Part shown: positions 35,917 to 46,071 of the stretch, piece after piece | Layout of the letters: each line of letters begins with the position of its first letter | How positions within the stretch are numbered: the stretch's first letter is position 1 | From: Pseudoteredinibacter isoporae_A | GTDB lineage: Bacteria > Pseudomonadota > Gammaproteobacteria > Pseudomonadales > Cellvibrionaceae | Assembly: GCF_040372805.1 (NCBI RefSeq) | Contig: NZ_BAABWJ010000003.1 | Span: 124,001 to 188,000 of the forward strand | Direction: 5' to 3' | DNA length: 64,000 nt | Notes under the pieces: model-generated | The model's database searches: none | What the model was told of the DNA's origin: nothing | Seen by the model: only the letters and a program-made list of their open reading frames with translations | Position numbers and translations under genes: made by a program

Positions 35917-37169
35917 GCGGCCAACTCCTCGCTTGCATTGTTCTTTTTACGCGGCATACGTTTGACCTTCGGCTTTACCAAGGCATCGCGACGCAATTCC
36001 CAGTCCAAACGCAAAATAAAACCAATCAGGGCAAAGTTCGCGATCAAACTGCTGCCGCCCCAACTTACAAAAGGCAGCGTCAGCCCTTTGGTAGGCAGAA
36101 AACCGGAGGCCACACCGACATTAATTAACACCTGGGTGGAAAACATGGCAGCAACACCAAAACAGGCCAAAGCAGCAAACTTGTCATCGGCGGCCATCGC
36201 TCGACGGGAGATTCGTAAAATTCTCGCAATGAAAGCGACAAACAAGCCCAGTATGAACAGCACACCGAATAAACCGAATTCTTCTGCCATAATGGCAAAG
36301 ATAAAATCCGTATGGGCTTCCGGAAGATAAAACAGTTTTTGAATACTGTTGCCCAAACCCATGCCAAACCATTCGCCTCGGCCAAAAGCAATCAGTGACT
36401 GGGTTAACTGATAACCACCGCCGTATTGGTCGGCCCAAGGGTCCAGATAACTCACTAACCGTTGCAGACGGTACGGGCTCGCCATCGCCAAAGCCGCCAA
36501 AGAACCTGCCCCCAATACCACCAACAGCAGGAACTGATGCAAGCGGACGCCCGCCAAAAACAACATCGACATCGCCGTCACTGTAATGACCACCGTGCTG
36601 CCAAAATCCGGCTCAAGAATGAGCAAGACAGCAATTAACACAATGCTGGCAATGGAAATGGCGAAACCACGCCAGCCATTTAACAAATCGATCTGACGGC
36701 GACTCAGATAGCTGGCAAAGAAAACGATCACACAGAACTTCACGATCTCAGATGCCTGAACTGTGATAAAACCTAAATTGAACCAGCGCTGAGAACCATT
36801 CACTCGCTTACCCAGGCCCGGCACCAAAACCAAGGTTAATAACACCAAGGCCAATAATAAAAACAATGGACCATAACGGCGCCATAATTGGCTGGGCAAC
36901 GCAGCAACAAAGCAAGCACCAATCATACCCAACACGATGTAAATGCTGTGGCGTTTGGCAAAATGCAGGCTGTCAGAAAACTGGCTGTCAGCAATACTGA
37001 CAGAAGATGAAGCAACCAAAATAATTCCGCAGGAAACAATCGCCCACAATATGGTAAGTAATGGCCAATCAATAATGCTCAGGTTTGGACTCGCATAGGC
37101 ACTGTTTGCCTTTTGCGCTTTTTTCGGGCGGCGTTTTTCAGGCAGTTTGACCGCAGCTAATTCAGCCAT
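35913..37169 (-). CDS. ftsW: Septal peptidoglycan glycosyltransferase FtsW
   Basis: A 418-residue SEDS protein with ten expected membrane segments. It polymerises lipid II at the septum together with FtsI. Motifs include KRVNGSQRWFNLGFITVQASE, where the RWF..GF..QPSE pattern has A for P, and the catalytic-region AHTDFIFAIMAEEFG with the conserved Asp. A proline-free QASE is a small departure from the common QPSE. It overlaps murD by 8 bases and murG by 4. Confidence 0.97.
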   Translation of the reverse strand: MAELAAVKLPEKRRPKKAQKANSAYASPNLSIIDWPLLTILWAIVSCGIILVASSSVSIADSQFSDSLHFAKRHSIYIVLGMIGACFVAALPSQLWRRYGPLFLLLALVLLTLVLVPGLGKRVNGSQRWFNLGFITVQASEIVKFCVIVFFASYLSRRQIDLLNGWRGFAISIASIVLIAVLLILEPDFGSTVVITVTAMSMLFLAGVRLHQFLLLVVLGAGSLAALAMASPYRLQRLVSYLDPWADQYGGGYQLTQSLIAFGRGEWFGMGLGNSIQKLFYLPEAHTDFIFAIMAEEFGLFGVLFILGLFVAFIARILRISRRAMAADDKFAALACFGVAAMFSTQVLINVGVASGFLPTKGLTLPFVSWGGSSLIANFALIGFILRLDWELRRDALVKPKVKRMPRKKNNASEELAA

Positions 37170-38523
37170 GGCTCACCTCCTTCACCGCGTTCTTAAAGGC
37201 ATCACCGCGCGCTTCGAAATTTGCAAACATATCAAAGCTGGCACACGCTGGAGACAACAAAACCGCATCGCCAACTTGTGCCAAGTTAAAGGCCTGCTGA
37301 ACCGCCTGCGACATGCTTTCGGCTTGCTCGATCTTGATATTCAGACCACTCATGGCCGCAGCAATGCGCTCGCCATCTTCACCGATACATACCAACGCTC
37401 GACAATGCTTATTGATGGCGGGGCGCAGTTCTTTAAATTCTGCTCCTTTACCTACGCCGCCTGCGATCAACACCAGCTTTTGCTGTTGCCCCAAGCCATC
37501 CAAAGCAGCCACGCTGGCACCCGTATTGGTGCCTTTGGAATCATTAATAAAATCGACGCCCGCCACGGAAGCGACAAATTCACAGCGATGAGCCAAGCCA
37601 GGAAAATCCTGCAAAGCCTCCAACATTGCCCGTTGTTCCAAACCTGCGGATTCACCTAATGCCAAAGCCGCCAATGCATTCTGCACATTGTGCTGCCCTG
37701 CCAGAGACAAACTCGCAACGGGCAACAATAGATCCAGTCCTTTCGCGAGGTATTCCACACCGTCACGCTGGCGAACGCCGTATTGCCCGAGGTCGGGCTC
37801 ATTCAATCCGAAGCTCACCTGCTGAACACCTTCAGCCAACAGAGGCTGGGTCAGCGGATCATGGCGATTAAACACGACATGCTTCGCCCCACGATATACC
37901 TTTTGTTTAGTCTGGTGATAGGCCGCCATTCCCTCATAGCGGTCTTGATGATCAGCACTGATATTTAGAATACTGGCCACCTTGGCGCCCAACTGGGGCG
38001 TCGCTTCCAACTGAAAGCTCGACAGTTCAAGGATGTACAAAGACTTTTTAGGCTCATTGAGCAGAGACAGTACCGGCGTACCGATATTGCCGCCCACACC
38101 AAATTCAATGCCAGCCTTCTGGGCCATATGCCCCAACCAAGCCGTTACCGTGCTTTTTGCATTCGAACCGGTGATGGCCACAATGTCGCCTTCACACTGT
38201 TCAGCAAACACTGACATATCACCATGCACTTTTATTCCAGCAGCGATGGCATCCTGCAAAGCAGGGTCAGCCATCGGAAAGCCCGGACTCAGCAAAATCT
38301 CACTGGCGGCCATCAAACTGTCCTGATGCAAACCATCAAGATGCAAAGCGCGCAGGTATTGGCTTTGTGCAAATTCTTCTTCAAAGCGATTGAGCATTGG
38401 TGGCTGTTTGCGCGTATCCATCACCACAAAGGCGATGCCTTGCGACTCCAGGTAGCGGGCATAGGACAGCCCGGTGAGCCCAAGGCCCACAACCGCTATC
38501 ATTTTATCGCTACCAATTAACAT
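37162..38523 (-). CDS. murD: UDP-N-acetylmuramoylalanine--D-glutamate ligase
   Basis: About 453 residues, adds D-Glu to UDP-MurNAc-L-Ala. The N-terminal MIAVVGLGLTGLSYARYL binds UDP, and ATP-binding ITGSNAKSTVTAWLG carries the Mur P-loop with Ala as in Pseudomonas MurD. VDFINDSKGTN and LSPACASFDMFANFEARGDAF lie in the C-terminal domain. The frame runs 28 codons further into mraY, but the ATG at 38523, preceded by a GAGA, avoids that overlap. A second ATG (MIAVVG) lies seven codons in. Confidence 0.97.
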   Translation of the reverse strand: MLIGSDKMIAVVGLGLTGLSYARYLESQGIAFVVMDTRKQPPMLNRFEEEFAQSQYLRALHLDGLHQDSLMAASEILLSPGFPMADPALQDAIAAGIKVHGDMSVFAEQCEGDIVAITGSNAKSTVTAWLGHMAQKAGIEFGVGGNIGTPVLSLLNEPKKSLYILELSSFQLEATPQLGAKVASILNISADHQDRYEGMAAYHQTKQKVYRGAKHVVFNRHDPLTQPLLAEGVQQVSFGLNEPDLGQYGVRQRDGVEYLAKGLDLLLPVASLSLAGQHNVQNALAALALGESAGLEQRAMLEALQDFPGLAHRCEFVASVAGVDFINDSKGTNTGASVAALDGLGQQQKLVLIAGGVGKGAEFKELRPAINKHCRALVCIGEDGERIAAAMSGLNIKIEQAESMSQAVQQAFNLAQVGDAVLLSPACASFDMFANFEARGDAFKNAVKEVSHG

Positions 38524-38549
38524 ACGATTCTCTATACCCTGTTCGATAC

Positions 38550-39632
38550 TTAACGGAGTTTCAATGTGGCTAAACCAAACATCACCAGCATCACCGTGAT
38601 GATCCAAAAACGCACAATCACACGAGGCTCAGGCCAACCTTTCAATTCAAAGTGGTGATGCAGAGGCGCCATGCGAAAAATTCTACGGCCCGTAAGCTTG
38701 TACGAGCCCACTTGCAAAATGACCGATACCGTTTCCATCACGAAAACGCCGCCCATAATAAAAAACACAATTTCGTGACGAACAATCACGGCAATAATGC
38801 CCAGTGCGGCTCCCAGAGCCAGAGCACCAACATCTCCCATAAAGACTTGAGCTGGGTAAGTGTTGAACCACAGAAATCCCAAACCTGCCCCCCCTAATGC
38901 GGCACAGAAGATCACCAGCTCACCTGCACCTTCAATGTAAGGGATATGCAAATACTCAGCGAAGTTGGCGTTACCCGCCAGATAGGCAATCACACCCAGC
39001 GCGCCGCCCACCATTACCGTTGGCATGATAGCCAGGCCATCAAGACCATCGGTGAGATTTACTGCATTACTCGAACCCACCACAACGAAATAGCTCAACA
39101 CAATGTAAAAAATACCCAGATCCAACACGGCATTTTTAAAGAAAGGGAAGATCAATTGAGTCTCAACCGGACTCACTGCGGTGCTATACAAGAAGTAGGC
39201 AGCGCCCAGGCCACCCACGGATTGCCAAAAATACTTCCAACGAGCAGGCAAACCACGAGAATTGTTTTCCACAACCTTGCGATAATCATCGACCCAGCCC
39301 ACGGCTCCAAAGATGGCCGTTACCGCGAGAACAACCCACACATAGCGATTACTTAAGTCCGACCACAGCAGCGCTGAAATAAAAATGCTTGCCAGGATGA
39401 GTGTGCCCCCCATAGTTGGGGTGCCCGATTTACTCAAGTGAGATTCAGGGCCGTCATCGCGCACTGCCTGCCCAATCTGCAAACTGTTAAGGCGGCGAAT
39501 CATCCAAGGGCCCAACCACAAAGACAATCCCAGAGCCGTCATCACTCCAAGAATCGCGCGCATTGTCAGGTATTGAACAACCGCAAAGCCGCTCACATAT
39601 TGCTGTAAGTACTCGGCTAACCAAACTAACAT
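38550..39632 (-). CDS. mraY: Phospho-N-acetylmuramoyl-pentapeptide transferase
   Basis: A 360-residue, ten-segment membrane enzyme that makes lipid I from UDP-MurNAc-pentapeptide and undecaprenyl phosphate. The family's Asp-rich motif is in VGWVDDYRKVV, NLTDGLDGLA is the catalytic loop, and MAPLHHHFELKGWPEPRVIVRFW is the histidine motif near the C-terminus (positions about 325-345). It lies between murF and murD in the normal order. Confidence 0.98.
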   Translation of the reverse strand: MLVWLAEYLQQYVSGFAVVQYLTMRAILGVMTALGLSLWLGPWMIRRLNSLQIGQAVRDDGPESHLSKSGTPTMGGTLILASIFISALLWSDLSNRYVWVVLAVTAIFGAVGWVDDYRKVVENNSRGLPARWKYFWQSVGGLGAAYFLYSTAVSPVETQLIFPFFKNAVLDLGIFYIVLSYFVVVGSSNAVNLTDGLDGLAIMPTVMVGGALGVIAYLAGNANFAEYLHIPYIEGAGELVIFCAALGGAGLGFLWFNTYPAQVFMGDVGALALGAALGIIAVIVRHEIVFFIMGGVFVMETVSVILQVGSYKLTGRRIFRMAPLHHHFELKGWPEPRVIVRFWIITVMLVMFGLATLKLR

Positions 39633-41005
39633 GATGCCCCCGTCGATTGTTCGTTCGCAGAATCAGACAACAAGGCCTGAACCACGGTTTCCATAGCGGC
39701 ACTGCGAGACCCTTTCACCAGTACCGTGCAGTGCTCAGCCAATTCTTTTTCTAATTTTTCCAGCAAGGCGGTCTTATCGGCAAAATGCTCACCCACTTTG
39801 CAGTGTTTGGCCGCTTGTTTTGACAAATCACCCACGCAATACAACGCCGAAATATTTTTATCTTCCGCATAACGACCTATTTGTTTATGCAGTTTTTTTT
39901 CTTCGGTACCCAATTCACCCATATCGCCCAACACCAAAATGGTTTTTCCTTTTTGGTCGGACAACATATCAATTGCCGCCTGAACTGAGCCTGGATTCGC
40001 GTTGTAACTGTCATCAATAATGACAGCTCCACTGGCGTGTTTATGGCGCTGCATTCGGCCACCGGCATTCTTTGCCGATGCCAAACCTTCCGTAATGATC
40101 TCTAAAGGAACCGAGCACGCATAAGCGCAACTGGCGGCGGCGAGAGCATTGGCCACATTGTGGCGACCGGGCATAGCCAAACGTACTTGAGCACTCGCTA
40201 TCGGTGTACGCAATTCAAAGGCATAACAAGCATCGTCTTGCAGTTCAATGTCACAGGCAAAAATATCCGCTTGTGGTGATCCACAGCTGTAACGCACGAT
40301 TTGCGATTCAGCCAAACCGCTGGCCCAGCGATCGGCGTATTCACAATCTTCATTGATCACAGCCTTCGCCGTTGCGGCCAAACCTTGATAGATTTCACCT
40401 TTAGCCATGGCCACACCCTCGAGGCTGCCAAAGCCTTCAAGGTGAGCGGCCATCACATTGTTCACCATCACCACGTCCGGCTTGGCAATGGAGCTTAAGT
40501 AAGCAATTTCTCCAGGACCACTCGCACCCATTTCAATCACCGCGTATTGGGTATCAACGTGCAGATTCATCAGGGTGAGAGGCACACCAATGTGGTTATT
40601 CAAATTACCTTTAGTGGCCAAAGTCGGCCCGAGCAAAGAAAAAATACTCGCCAGCATCTGCTTCACCGTGGTTTTCCCGCTGCTGCCGGTAATACCAACC
40701 AATGGTCCTTTAAAAGACTGTCGAAACATCTGGGCAATCGATGCCAGTGCCGCATAACAATCGGGTACTTGTAATTGGGGCAGGTCGATACCGTCTTGCA
40801 ACTCTTCAACCACTGCTGCGACAGCGCCGCTGTCCTTGGCTTTTGCCAGGAATCTATGGCCATCGAAATTCTCTCCACGCAAGGCGACAAAAATGTCACC
40901 CTCCGAAATGGCTCGGCTATCAGTACTTAATCCAGATACGGTAATATTGGACGACACCTGCAATGCCAGGGCTGACGCCAGTTGCTGCAGACTCAGAGGA
41001 AACAT
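39626..41005 (-). CDS. murF: UDP-MurNAc-tripeptide--D-Ala-D-Ala ligase
   Basis: About 459 residues, adds the D-Ala-D-Ala dipeptide made by DdlB. The ATP loop is VGITGSSGKTTVKQML, followed by TKGNLNNHIGVPLTLM and VIEMGASGPGEIAYL. The start is set at the ATG at 41005, which overlaps the murE stop as TGATG, with GGAGG about 11 bases upstream. The 19-codon open extension before it lies within murE. Confidence 0.98.
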   Translation of the reverse strand: MFPLSLQQLASALALQVSSNITVSGLSTDSRAISEGDIFVALRGENFDGHRFLAKAKDSGAVAAVVEELQDGIDLPQLQVPDCYAALASIAQMFRQSFKGPLVGITGSSGKTTVKQMLASIFSLLGPTLATKGNLNNHIGVPLTLMNLHVDTQYAVIEMGASGPGEIAYLSSIAKPDVVMVNNVMAAHLEGFGSLEGVAMAKGEIYQGLAATAKAVINEDCEYADRWASGLAESQIVRYSCGSPQADIFACDIELQDDACYAFELRTPIASAQVRLAMPGRHNVANALAAASCAYACSVPLEIITEGLASAKNAGGRMQRHKHASGAVIIDDSYNANPGSVQAAIDMLSDQKGKTILVLGDMGELGTEEKKLHKQIGRYAEDKNISALYCVGDLSKQAAKHCKVGEHFADKTALLEKLEKELAEHCTVLVKGSRSAAMETVVQALLSDSANEQSTGASC

Positions 41006-42552
41006 CAGCTCATGCCCTCCTGCTGCGCACCGCCTTGCGAAAGCAATTTTTCCTGCAAGCACTTCTCGGCGATAACACGATCATCAAACCAAAGTTTTTG
41101 CCCTTTGATGATCTGATAGTCTTCGTGGCCTTTGCCGGCAATTAAAATACAATCACCCACTGCCGCCTCATTGATAGCTCGTTCGATTGCCTCCCGACGA
41201 TCAACTTCCACCAACAACTCACAGTGGGCGGCATCAATGCCGACCAGAATATCGTCAATAATTTGCTTGGGGTTTTCATTGCGAGGGTTGTCGCTACTCA
41301 CCAAGAGCTTATCTGAAAGTTTCGCAGCTATGGCGCCCATCTGGGGACGCTTGCCACGGTCACGATCACCGCCACAACCGAAGACACACACCAGTTTTCC
41401 ATTGCAATGCTGGCGCACGCCTTGCAGCGCTTTTTCCAAGGCATCCGGAGTGTGGGCATAGTCCACGATCACCGTCAGGCCAGCCCCTTCAAATGTTTCC
41501 AAGCGGCCTTTCACGGTTTGCAGTTTCTCTATGGCTGCTGAAAGCTCTGTCCAGCTCACACCATCAGCAATCGCTGCTCCCATGACAGCCAATAGATTAC
41601 TGACATTAAAACTTCCAAGCAGACCGGTAGTCAGCTGCACGGTACCCCACTGACTTTTAATGGTGAGCACCATTCCCCGAGCCTGGTAATCAACCTTCGC
41701 ACAATAAAGATCGGCCAAAGAGTTTTTGCAGCTGTAGCTAATGACTTTTGCGCCCGAGGCTTTCAGCACATGCGCAAACAATTCGCCATACTCGTCATCA
41801 AGATTGAGTACCGCGGCGGTCAAGCCTTTGAAAGCGAACAGCTTGGCCTTGGCCTTGGCATACGCCGCCATATTGCCGTGATAATCCAAATGATCGCGAC
41901 TGATATTAGTAAAAACGGCCACGTCGAAGTCGACTGCCGCGACTCGTCCTTGCACCAGACTATGGGAAGACACTTCCATGGCAACAGACTGCACACCGGT
42001 TTCGCGCAATTCAGCGAGAATGGCTTGAGCTCGCAGAGCATCCGGCGTAGTCATACCGGTATCTTGCAATGTGACATCGGCGCTGCGAGAGACTTCACCA
42101 TACCCCATGGTACCCAGCATCGCTGCACGCTTACCCAGTAGAGCCTGCAACTGAGCATAAAGCTGGCTGCAACTTGTTTTCCCATTGGTACCTGTGAAGG
42201 CGACCAGAGAAAGCGCGGTGCTAGGCTCTGAATAAAAGTTTGCCGCGATACGACTCATCTTTTGCAGCAGATTGCTGATCGAGATTACCGGCCTTGAAGA
42301 CTCAAAAGAAATATCACCATGCTGCTCATGACCGGCTTCCTGCAAAACTACGGAAGCACCATTTTCCAAAGCACTGCTAATGTAGCGACGACCATCAGTC
42401 TCCAGACCGGTCACAGCAATAAAGCAATCGCCTTGCCTCACTCGCCTGCTGTCTTGCTGCAGTCCAGCTACGTGCATACCGGCCAGCTCACCCAGCTCGA
42501 CATTAAGGCCGGACAACAAATGCTGAAGGCTGCTGTAATTGGATGTGCTCAT
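41005..42552 (-). CDS. murE: UDP-MurNAc-L-Ala-D-Glu--meso-diaminopimelate ligase
   Basis: A 515-residue Mur ligase. ATP loop VAFTGTNGKTSCSQL near residue 115, and the motif SSDNPRNENP, in which DNPR is the signature of meso-diaminopimelate specificity, so the wall is of the DAP type. It overlaps ftsI by 4 bases (ATGA) and murF by one. Confidence 0.98.
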   Translation of the reverse strand: MSTSNYSSLQHLLSGLNVELGELAGMHVAGLQQDSRRVRQGDCFIAVTGLETDGRRYISSALENGASVVLQEAGHEQHGDISFESSRPVISISNLLQKMSRIAANFYSEPSTALSLVAFTGTNGKTSCSQLYAQLQALLGKRAAMLGTMGYGEVSRSADVTLQDTGMTTPDALRAQAILAELRETGVQSVAMEVSSHSLVQGRVAAVDFDVAVFTNISRDHLDYHGNMAAYAKAKAKLFAFKGLTAAVLNLDDEYGELFAHVLKASGAKVISYSCKNSLADLYCAKVDYQARGMVLTIKSQWGTVQLTTGLLGSFNVSNLLAVMGAAIADGVSWTELSAAIEKLQTVKGRLETFEGAGLTVIVDYAHTPDALEKALQGVRQHCNGKLVCVFGCGGDRDRGKRPQMGAIAAKLSDKLLVSSDNPRNENPKQIIDDILVGIDAAHCELLVEVDRREAIERAINEAAVGDCILIAGKGHEDYQIIKGQKLWFDDRVIAEKCLQEKLLSQGGAQQEGMS

Positions 42553-44339
42553 TGGGCACCTCCAATGGCAACAACTTGCTGATCGCTCGATACTTTCGGC
42601 GGCACACGCAAAAGACGCAACGCCGATTCCGCAACTTGAGAAAAAACCGGAGCTGCCACCTTACCGCCAGAATAAGCTTGGGTACCCGGCTCATTAATCA
42701 TCACCACCGCGACAATTTTTGGATCATCCGCCGGTGCCATGCCTGCGAACAGGGACATATAACGATTTTCGGCGTAACCCGCTTTACCCAGCTTATGCAC
42801 TGTGCCAGTTTTTCCAGCCACGGGATAATCCGCAATTTGCGCGAGAGTTCCAGTGCCACCCTTTTCAGGCACAGTCTTTAGCATTTTGCGTACTTTTCGA
42901 ACCAGCTCTTTCGCAGCAACCTGCTTGCTTTCAACACCTTCTTGCTGATGCAGAATTGACAAAGGACGAAACAAGCCATCGCTGGCGATGACATTATACG
43001 CCTGAGCCAACTGCGCTGCCGTTAAGCTCATTCCATAACCAAAAGAAAAATTAGCATGCTCTGTGGCATGCCATTTACGACGATTCGGCAAGGAGCCTGT
43101 TCGCTCTCCTGGAAAGCCCGTACCCGTAACGGCCCCCAACCCAAAACGCTGATACATATCACGAATGGTTTCAGGCTCCATTTCCATGGCAACTTTTACA
43201 ATGCCAACCTGGCTGGATTTGGTAACAATTTTCCCGAGATCAATTTCACCGTAATTCACCGGATCAACAAATGTTTTACCCGGAACACGCACGTAGCCCG
43301 GATTGGTATCAATGATCGTATCGCTTGAAAATTTGCCGGTTTCCAATGCAGCCAAAATTGTCAGCGGCTTCATAGTCGAACCCGGCTCGTATTGATCGGT
43401 CAACGCACGGTTACGCAATTGAGAGGCTTTCATTTTGCTGCGATTGTTAGGGTTGTAGGATGGCTGATTCACCATCGCCAACACTTCCGCAGAATCCACA
43501 TCCAAAATAACCACCGAACCTGACTTCGCTTTATAGGCTTTCAAGGCGGTCTTCAGTTCGCGATGTGCCATATACTGCAAACGCAGATCAATACTTAAAC
43601 GAATGTCTTTCCCTGACTGTGCCGCTCGAATCAAGCCTGCATCTTTAATCACTCGACCTTTCAGATCCTTAATGACACGTTTCTCGCCAGCCTCACCACG
43701 CAACCAGTGGTCATAGGCAAGCTCAAGCCCTTCCTGTCCTTTGCCGTCAATATCGATAAAACCGATCAAGTGCGAAGCGACTTCAGCCGCCGGATAAAAG
43801 CGTTGGTATTCAGTGGTCGAGTAAACACCTTCTACGCCCAAAGCAAGCGCAGCCTGCGCTTTATGAGGCGGCAAATGCCTCTTCAGGTACATAAACTCTT
43901 TGTTTTTAAAGCGCTCGATTTTTGCCGCCAACTCGGATTGTTTCAAACCGAGAGATTTCGCCAGAGCGCGCAATTGAGTTTTGTCGCTTTTTAGCAACTT
44001 AGGATTAGCCCAAATAGAACGGACCGGCGAACTCACCGCCAAGGGCTCACCGTGACGATCGGTGATCAAGCCACGATAGGCATTGATGGTTTCGTGGCGA
44101 ATCGTTCGAGCATTTCCCTGCCCTTGCAAAAACTCATAGCCCCGCTCATTGCCGGGCACAACTTGTAAGAAAGCGAGATGCCAGAGCAAGGCCGCCAACA
44201 GCAAAGCGATCACCAAAACTGTGAAGTAAAAGCGCCAACGTTCCAACAAAGCATTCGCCAGGCCCTTACCTGCTTTAGGTGCCTGCGCGCGCGTTTTTGC
44301 TGTCGCCTTTTTGCTCACCACTGTCTTCCGCTTTGCCAT
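42549..44339 (-). CDS. ftsI: Septal transpeptidase FtsI (penicillin-binding protein 3)
   Basis: About 596 residues, class B PBP that cross-links septal peptidoglycan. It has a basic cytoplasmic tail, one membrane segment, the pedestal domain (INAYRGLITDRHGEPLAVSSP), then the transpeptidase. The nucleophile motif is EPGSTMKPL (SxxK) and the third motif VAGKTGTVHK (KTG). The second motif reads TKSSQVG, so the Asn of SxN is Gln (Q377). I start at the ATG at 44339 (MAKRKT...), 8 bases after ftsL; an ATG at 44369 overlapping ftsL is possible. Neither has a strong ribosome-binding site. Confidence 0.96.
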   Translation of the reverse strand: MAKRKTVVSKKATAKTRAQAPKAGKGLANALLERWRFYFTVLVIALLLAALLWHLAFLQVVPGNERGYEFLQGQGNARTIRHETINAYRGLITDRHGEPLAVSSPVRSIWANPKLLKSDKTQLRALAKSLGLKQSELAAKIERFKNKEFMYLKRHLPPHKAQAALALGVEGVYSTTEYQRFYPAAEVASHLIGFIDIDGKGQEGLELAYDHWLRGEAGEKRVIKDLKGRVIKDAGLIRAAQSGKDIRLSIDLRLQYMAHRELKTALKAYKAKSGSVVILDVDSAEVLAMVNQPSYNPNNRSKMKASQLRNRALTDQYEPGSTMKPLTILAALETGKFSSDTIIDTNPGYVRVPGKTFVDPVNYGEIDLGKIVTKSSQVGIVKVAMEMEPETIRDMYQRFGLGAVTGTGFPGERTGSLPNRRKWHATEHANFSFGYGMSLTAAQLAQAYNVIASDGLFRPLSILHQQEGVESKQVAAKELVRKVRKMLKTVPEKGGTGTLAQIADYPVAGKTGTVHKLGKAGYAENRYMSLFAGMAPADDPKIVAVVMINEPGTQAYSGGKVAAPVFSQVAESALRLLRVPPKVSSDQQVVAIGGAQ

Positions 44340-44346
44340 TATTCGA

Positions 44347-44634
44347 TTATTTAAGAATGACCAATTCATTTGCTGCAGGCGTTTTCATGCCCAACTGCTT
44401 TTTAGCGACCGATTCAACACGGCCATAACTCGCCAGAGTGCTCTGCTCCAGCAAGTACTGTCCCCAAGCAACCTGATAACCATTAGTCATACGCTTGGCG
44501 AGTTCCAATTGATTTAATTTGATGCGACTTTGGTGAGTGCTATTAACGACTGCAATAGCCGACAGCATGACCAACAACCACAACACCGTCATGATCAATA
44601 GCCAACGCCACTGAAACTCCCCCAATTTTGCCAC
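44347..44634 (-). CDS. ftsL: Cell division protein FtsL
   Basis: A 95-residue bitopic protein with a short cytoplasmic tail, one membrane segment (about 12-30) and a periplasmic coiled coil (INQLELAKR-type heptads, here KLNQLELAKRM). It forms the FtsQLB complex that activates FtsWI. Identity rests on size, topology and its place between rsmH and ftsI. Confidence 0.92.
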   Translation of the reverse strand: MAKLGEFQWRWLLIMTVLWLLVMLSAIAVVNSTHQSRIKLNQLELAKRMTNGYQVAWGQYLLEQSTLASYGRVESVAKKQLGMKTPAANELVILK

Positions 44635-44652
44635 CTCTAAACACCTTTGCTT

Positions 44653-45582
44653 TTAAAGCTTTTGTGCCACACGCATGACCGCACTGCGTGAACGAACATT
44701 TTCTGCCAGCTCATCCGCATCGGCCTTAACTGCTTTGCCAATGCTTCGCATGGTTTTATCTAATTGATCTTCAGTCACCGGCAAACCCGGTGGTAATTCC
44801 TGACCTTTTTCCTGGCGGCGAATAAAACGCTTCACCAGACGATCTTCTAAAGAGTGAAAGCTGATCACAACCAGCCGCCCACCGGGCTTCAGGATGCGGA
44901 GACTTTGTTCGAGCACAGACTCCAGATCACCCAACTCATTATTAATGTGAATGCGTATTCCCTGAAAAGCTCGGGTTGCCGGGTTCTTACCCTTTTCCCA
45001 AGCGGGATTCGCCTCAGCAACAATCCGCGCCAATTGCAGAGTCCTTGTAATGGTCTTGGCTTGTCGGGACTCTACAATGGCGCGCGCAATTCGCTTGGCG
45101 AACCGCTCCTCTCCGTACTCTTTGAGTACGCGGGCAATTTCTGTCTCCTCAGCAGAATTTACCCATTCAGCCGCTGTCATACCCGCATCACTGTTCATGC
45201 GCATATCCAACGGACCATCCTGCATGAAGCTAAACCCCCGTTCCGCTTCATCCAGTTGTGGCGACGACACCCCCAGATCTAACAATATGCCGTCAACCAA
45301 ACCTGCCATGCCGCGCTCAGCGACAAATTCTTCCATCTGTGCAAACGAACCGTGCGCGATATCAAATCGCGATTCCCCGGCAAAACGCTCTCCGGCTACG
45401 GCAATCGCATCGGGATCTTTATCAATCGCCAGCAACTGCCCTTGATCGCCCAGCGCATCCAAAATACGCGCACTGTGGCCACCTCGACCAAAAGTGCCGT
45501 CTATATAAAAACCCTGCTCGTCACCCAGCAAACTGGTGACCGCCTCATCCAGCAAAACACTGTAGTGCGGTGAATTACTCAT
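44653..45582 (-). CDS. rsmH: 16S rRNA m4C1402 methyltransferase
   Basis: About 309 residues, methylates N4 of C1402 in the ribosomal P site. HYSVLLDEAV at the N-terminus, SAM motif YIDGTFGRGGHS, GILLDLGVSSPQLD, and RIHINNELGDL with VISFHSLEDRLVK are diagnostic. I use the ATG at 45582, which has AGGTGG seven bases before it; a TTG two codons upstream is in frame. Second gene of the mraZ operon. rsmI, for the 2'-O-methylation of the same nucleotide, is also in this window at 49.6 kb. Confidence 0.98.
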   Translation of the reverse strand: MSNSPHYSVLLDEAVTSLLGDEQGFYIDGTFGRGGHSARILDALGDQGQLLAIDKDPDAIAVAGERFAGESRFDIAHGSFAQMEEFVAERGMAGLVDGILLDLGVSSPQLDEAERGFSFMQDGPLDMRMNSDAGMTAAEWVNSAEETEIARVLKEYGEERFAKRIARAIVESRQAKTITRTLQLARIVAEANPAWEKGKNPATRAFQGIRIHINNELGDLESVLEQSLRILKPGGRLVVISFHSLEDRLVKRFIRRQEKGQELPPGLPVTEDQLDKTMRSIGKAVKADADELAENVRSRSAVMRVAQKL

Positions 45583-45593
45583 ACCCAAACCAC

Positions 45594-46037
45594 CTACAAT
45601 GACAGGGACTGCATTTCAGGCGGCACATCATCGTCAACCGCCTCATCCAATAGAGCTGTCCAGCTCTCTTCACTCCAGAGCTCAAACTTTTTTCCCTGCC
45701 CCACCAGCATCAGTTCTTTTTCCAGGCTGGCGTATTTGCGCAGCGGCCCGGGAATCGAGATGCGGCCATTCGCCGGATCCATTTCCACCGAAGAGGCATA
45801 ACCGATCAACAGGCGCTTGGCTCTGGCTGCTACTTTGTTGAAGCTGGGAAGATTTTCGATTTGCGGAAGAATTTGCTGCCATTGGGGCTCTGGATAAACC
45901 AATAAACAACGCTCTTCAGTGTTGGCGGTGATGACCAAGCGCCCTGCACAGGCCTCCAGCAACGCGTCACGAAGACTCGTTGGGATGGCCAGACGCCCTT
46001 TCGCGTCCATATTAATGGCATGACTACCTTGATACAC
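45594..46037 (-). CDS. mraZ: Transcriptional regulator MraZ
   Basis: A 147-residue protein with two SpoVT/AbrB-like halves; the N-terminal AINMDAKGRLAIPTSLRDAL and the internal VEMDPANGRISIPGPLRKYA are the two DxxGR repeats. MraZ represses its own operon in E. coli by binding repeats in its promoter region. The start is GTG at 46037, preceded by GGTGG. The matching repeat array lies 35-90 bases upstream, right after the promoter. Confidence 0.96.
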   Translation of the reverse strand: MYQGSHAINMDAKGRLAIPTSLRDALLEACAGRLVITANTEERCLLVYPEPQWQQILPQIENLPSFNKVAARAKRLLIGYASSVEMDPANGRISIPGPLRKYASLEKELMLVGQGKKFELWSEESWTALLDEAVDDDVPPEMQSLSL

Positions 46038-46071
46038 CGATATCCACCGATTGCTTTTTTAGGACATTTGC

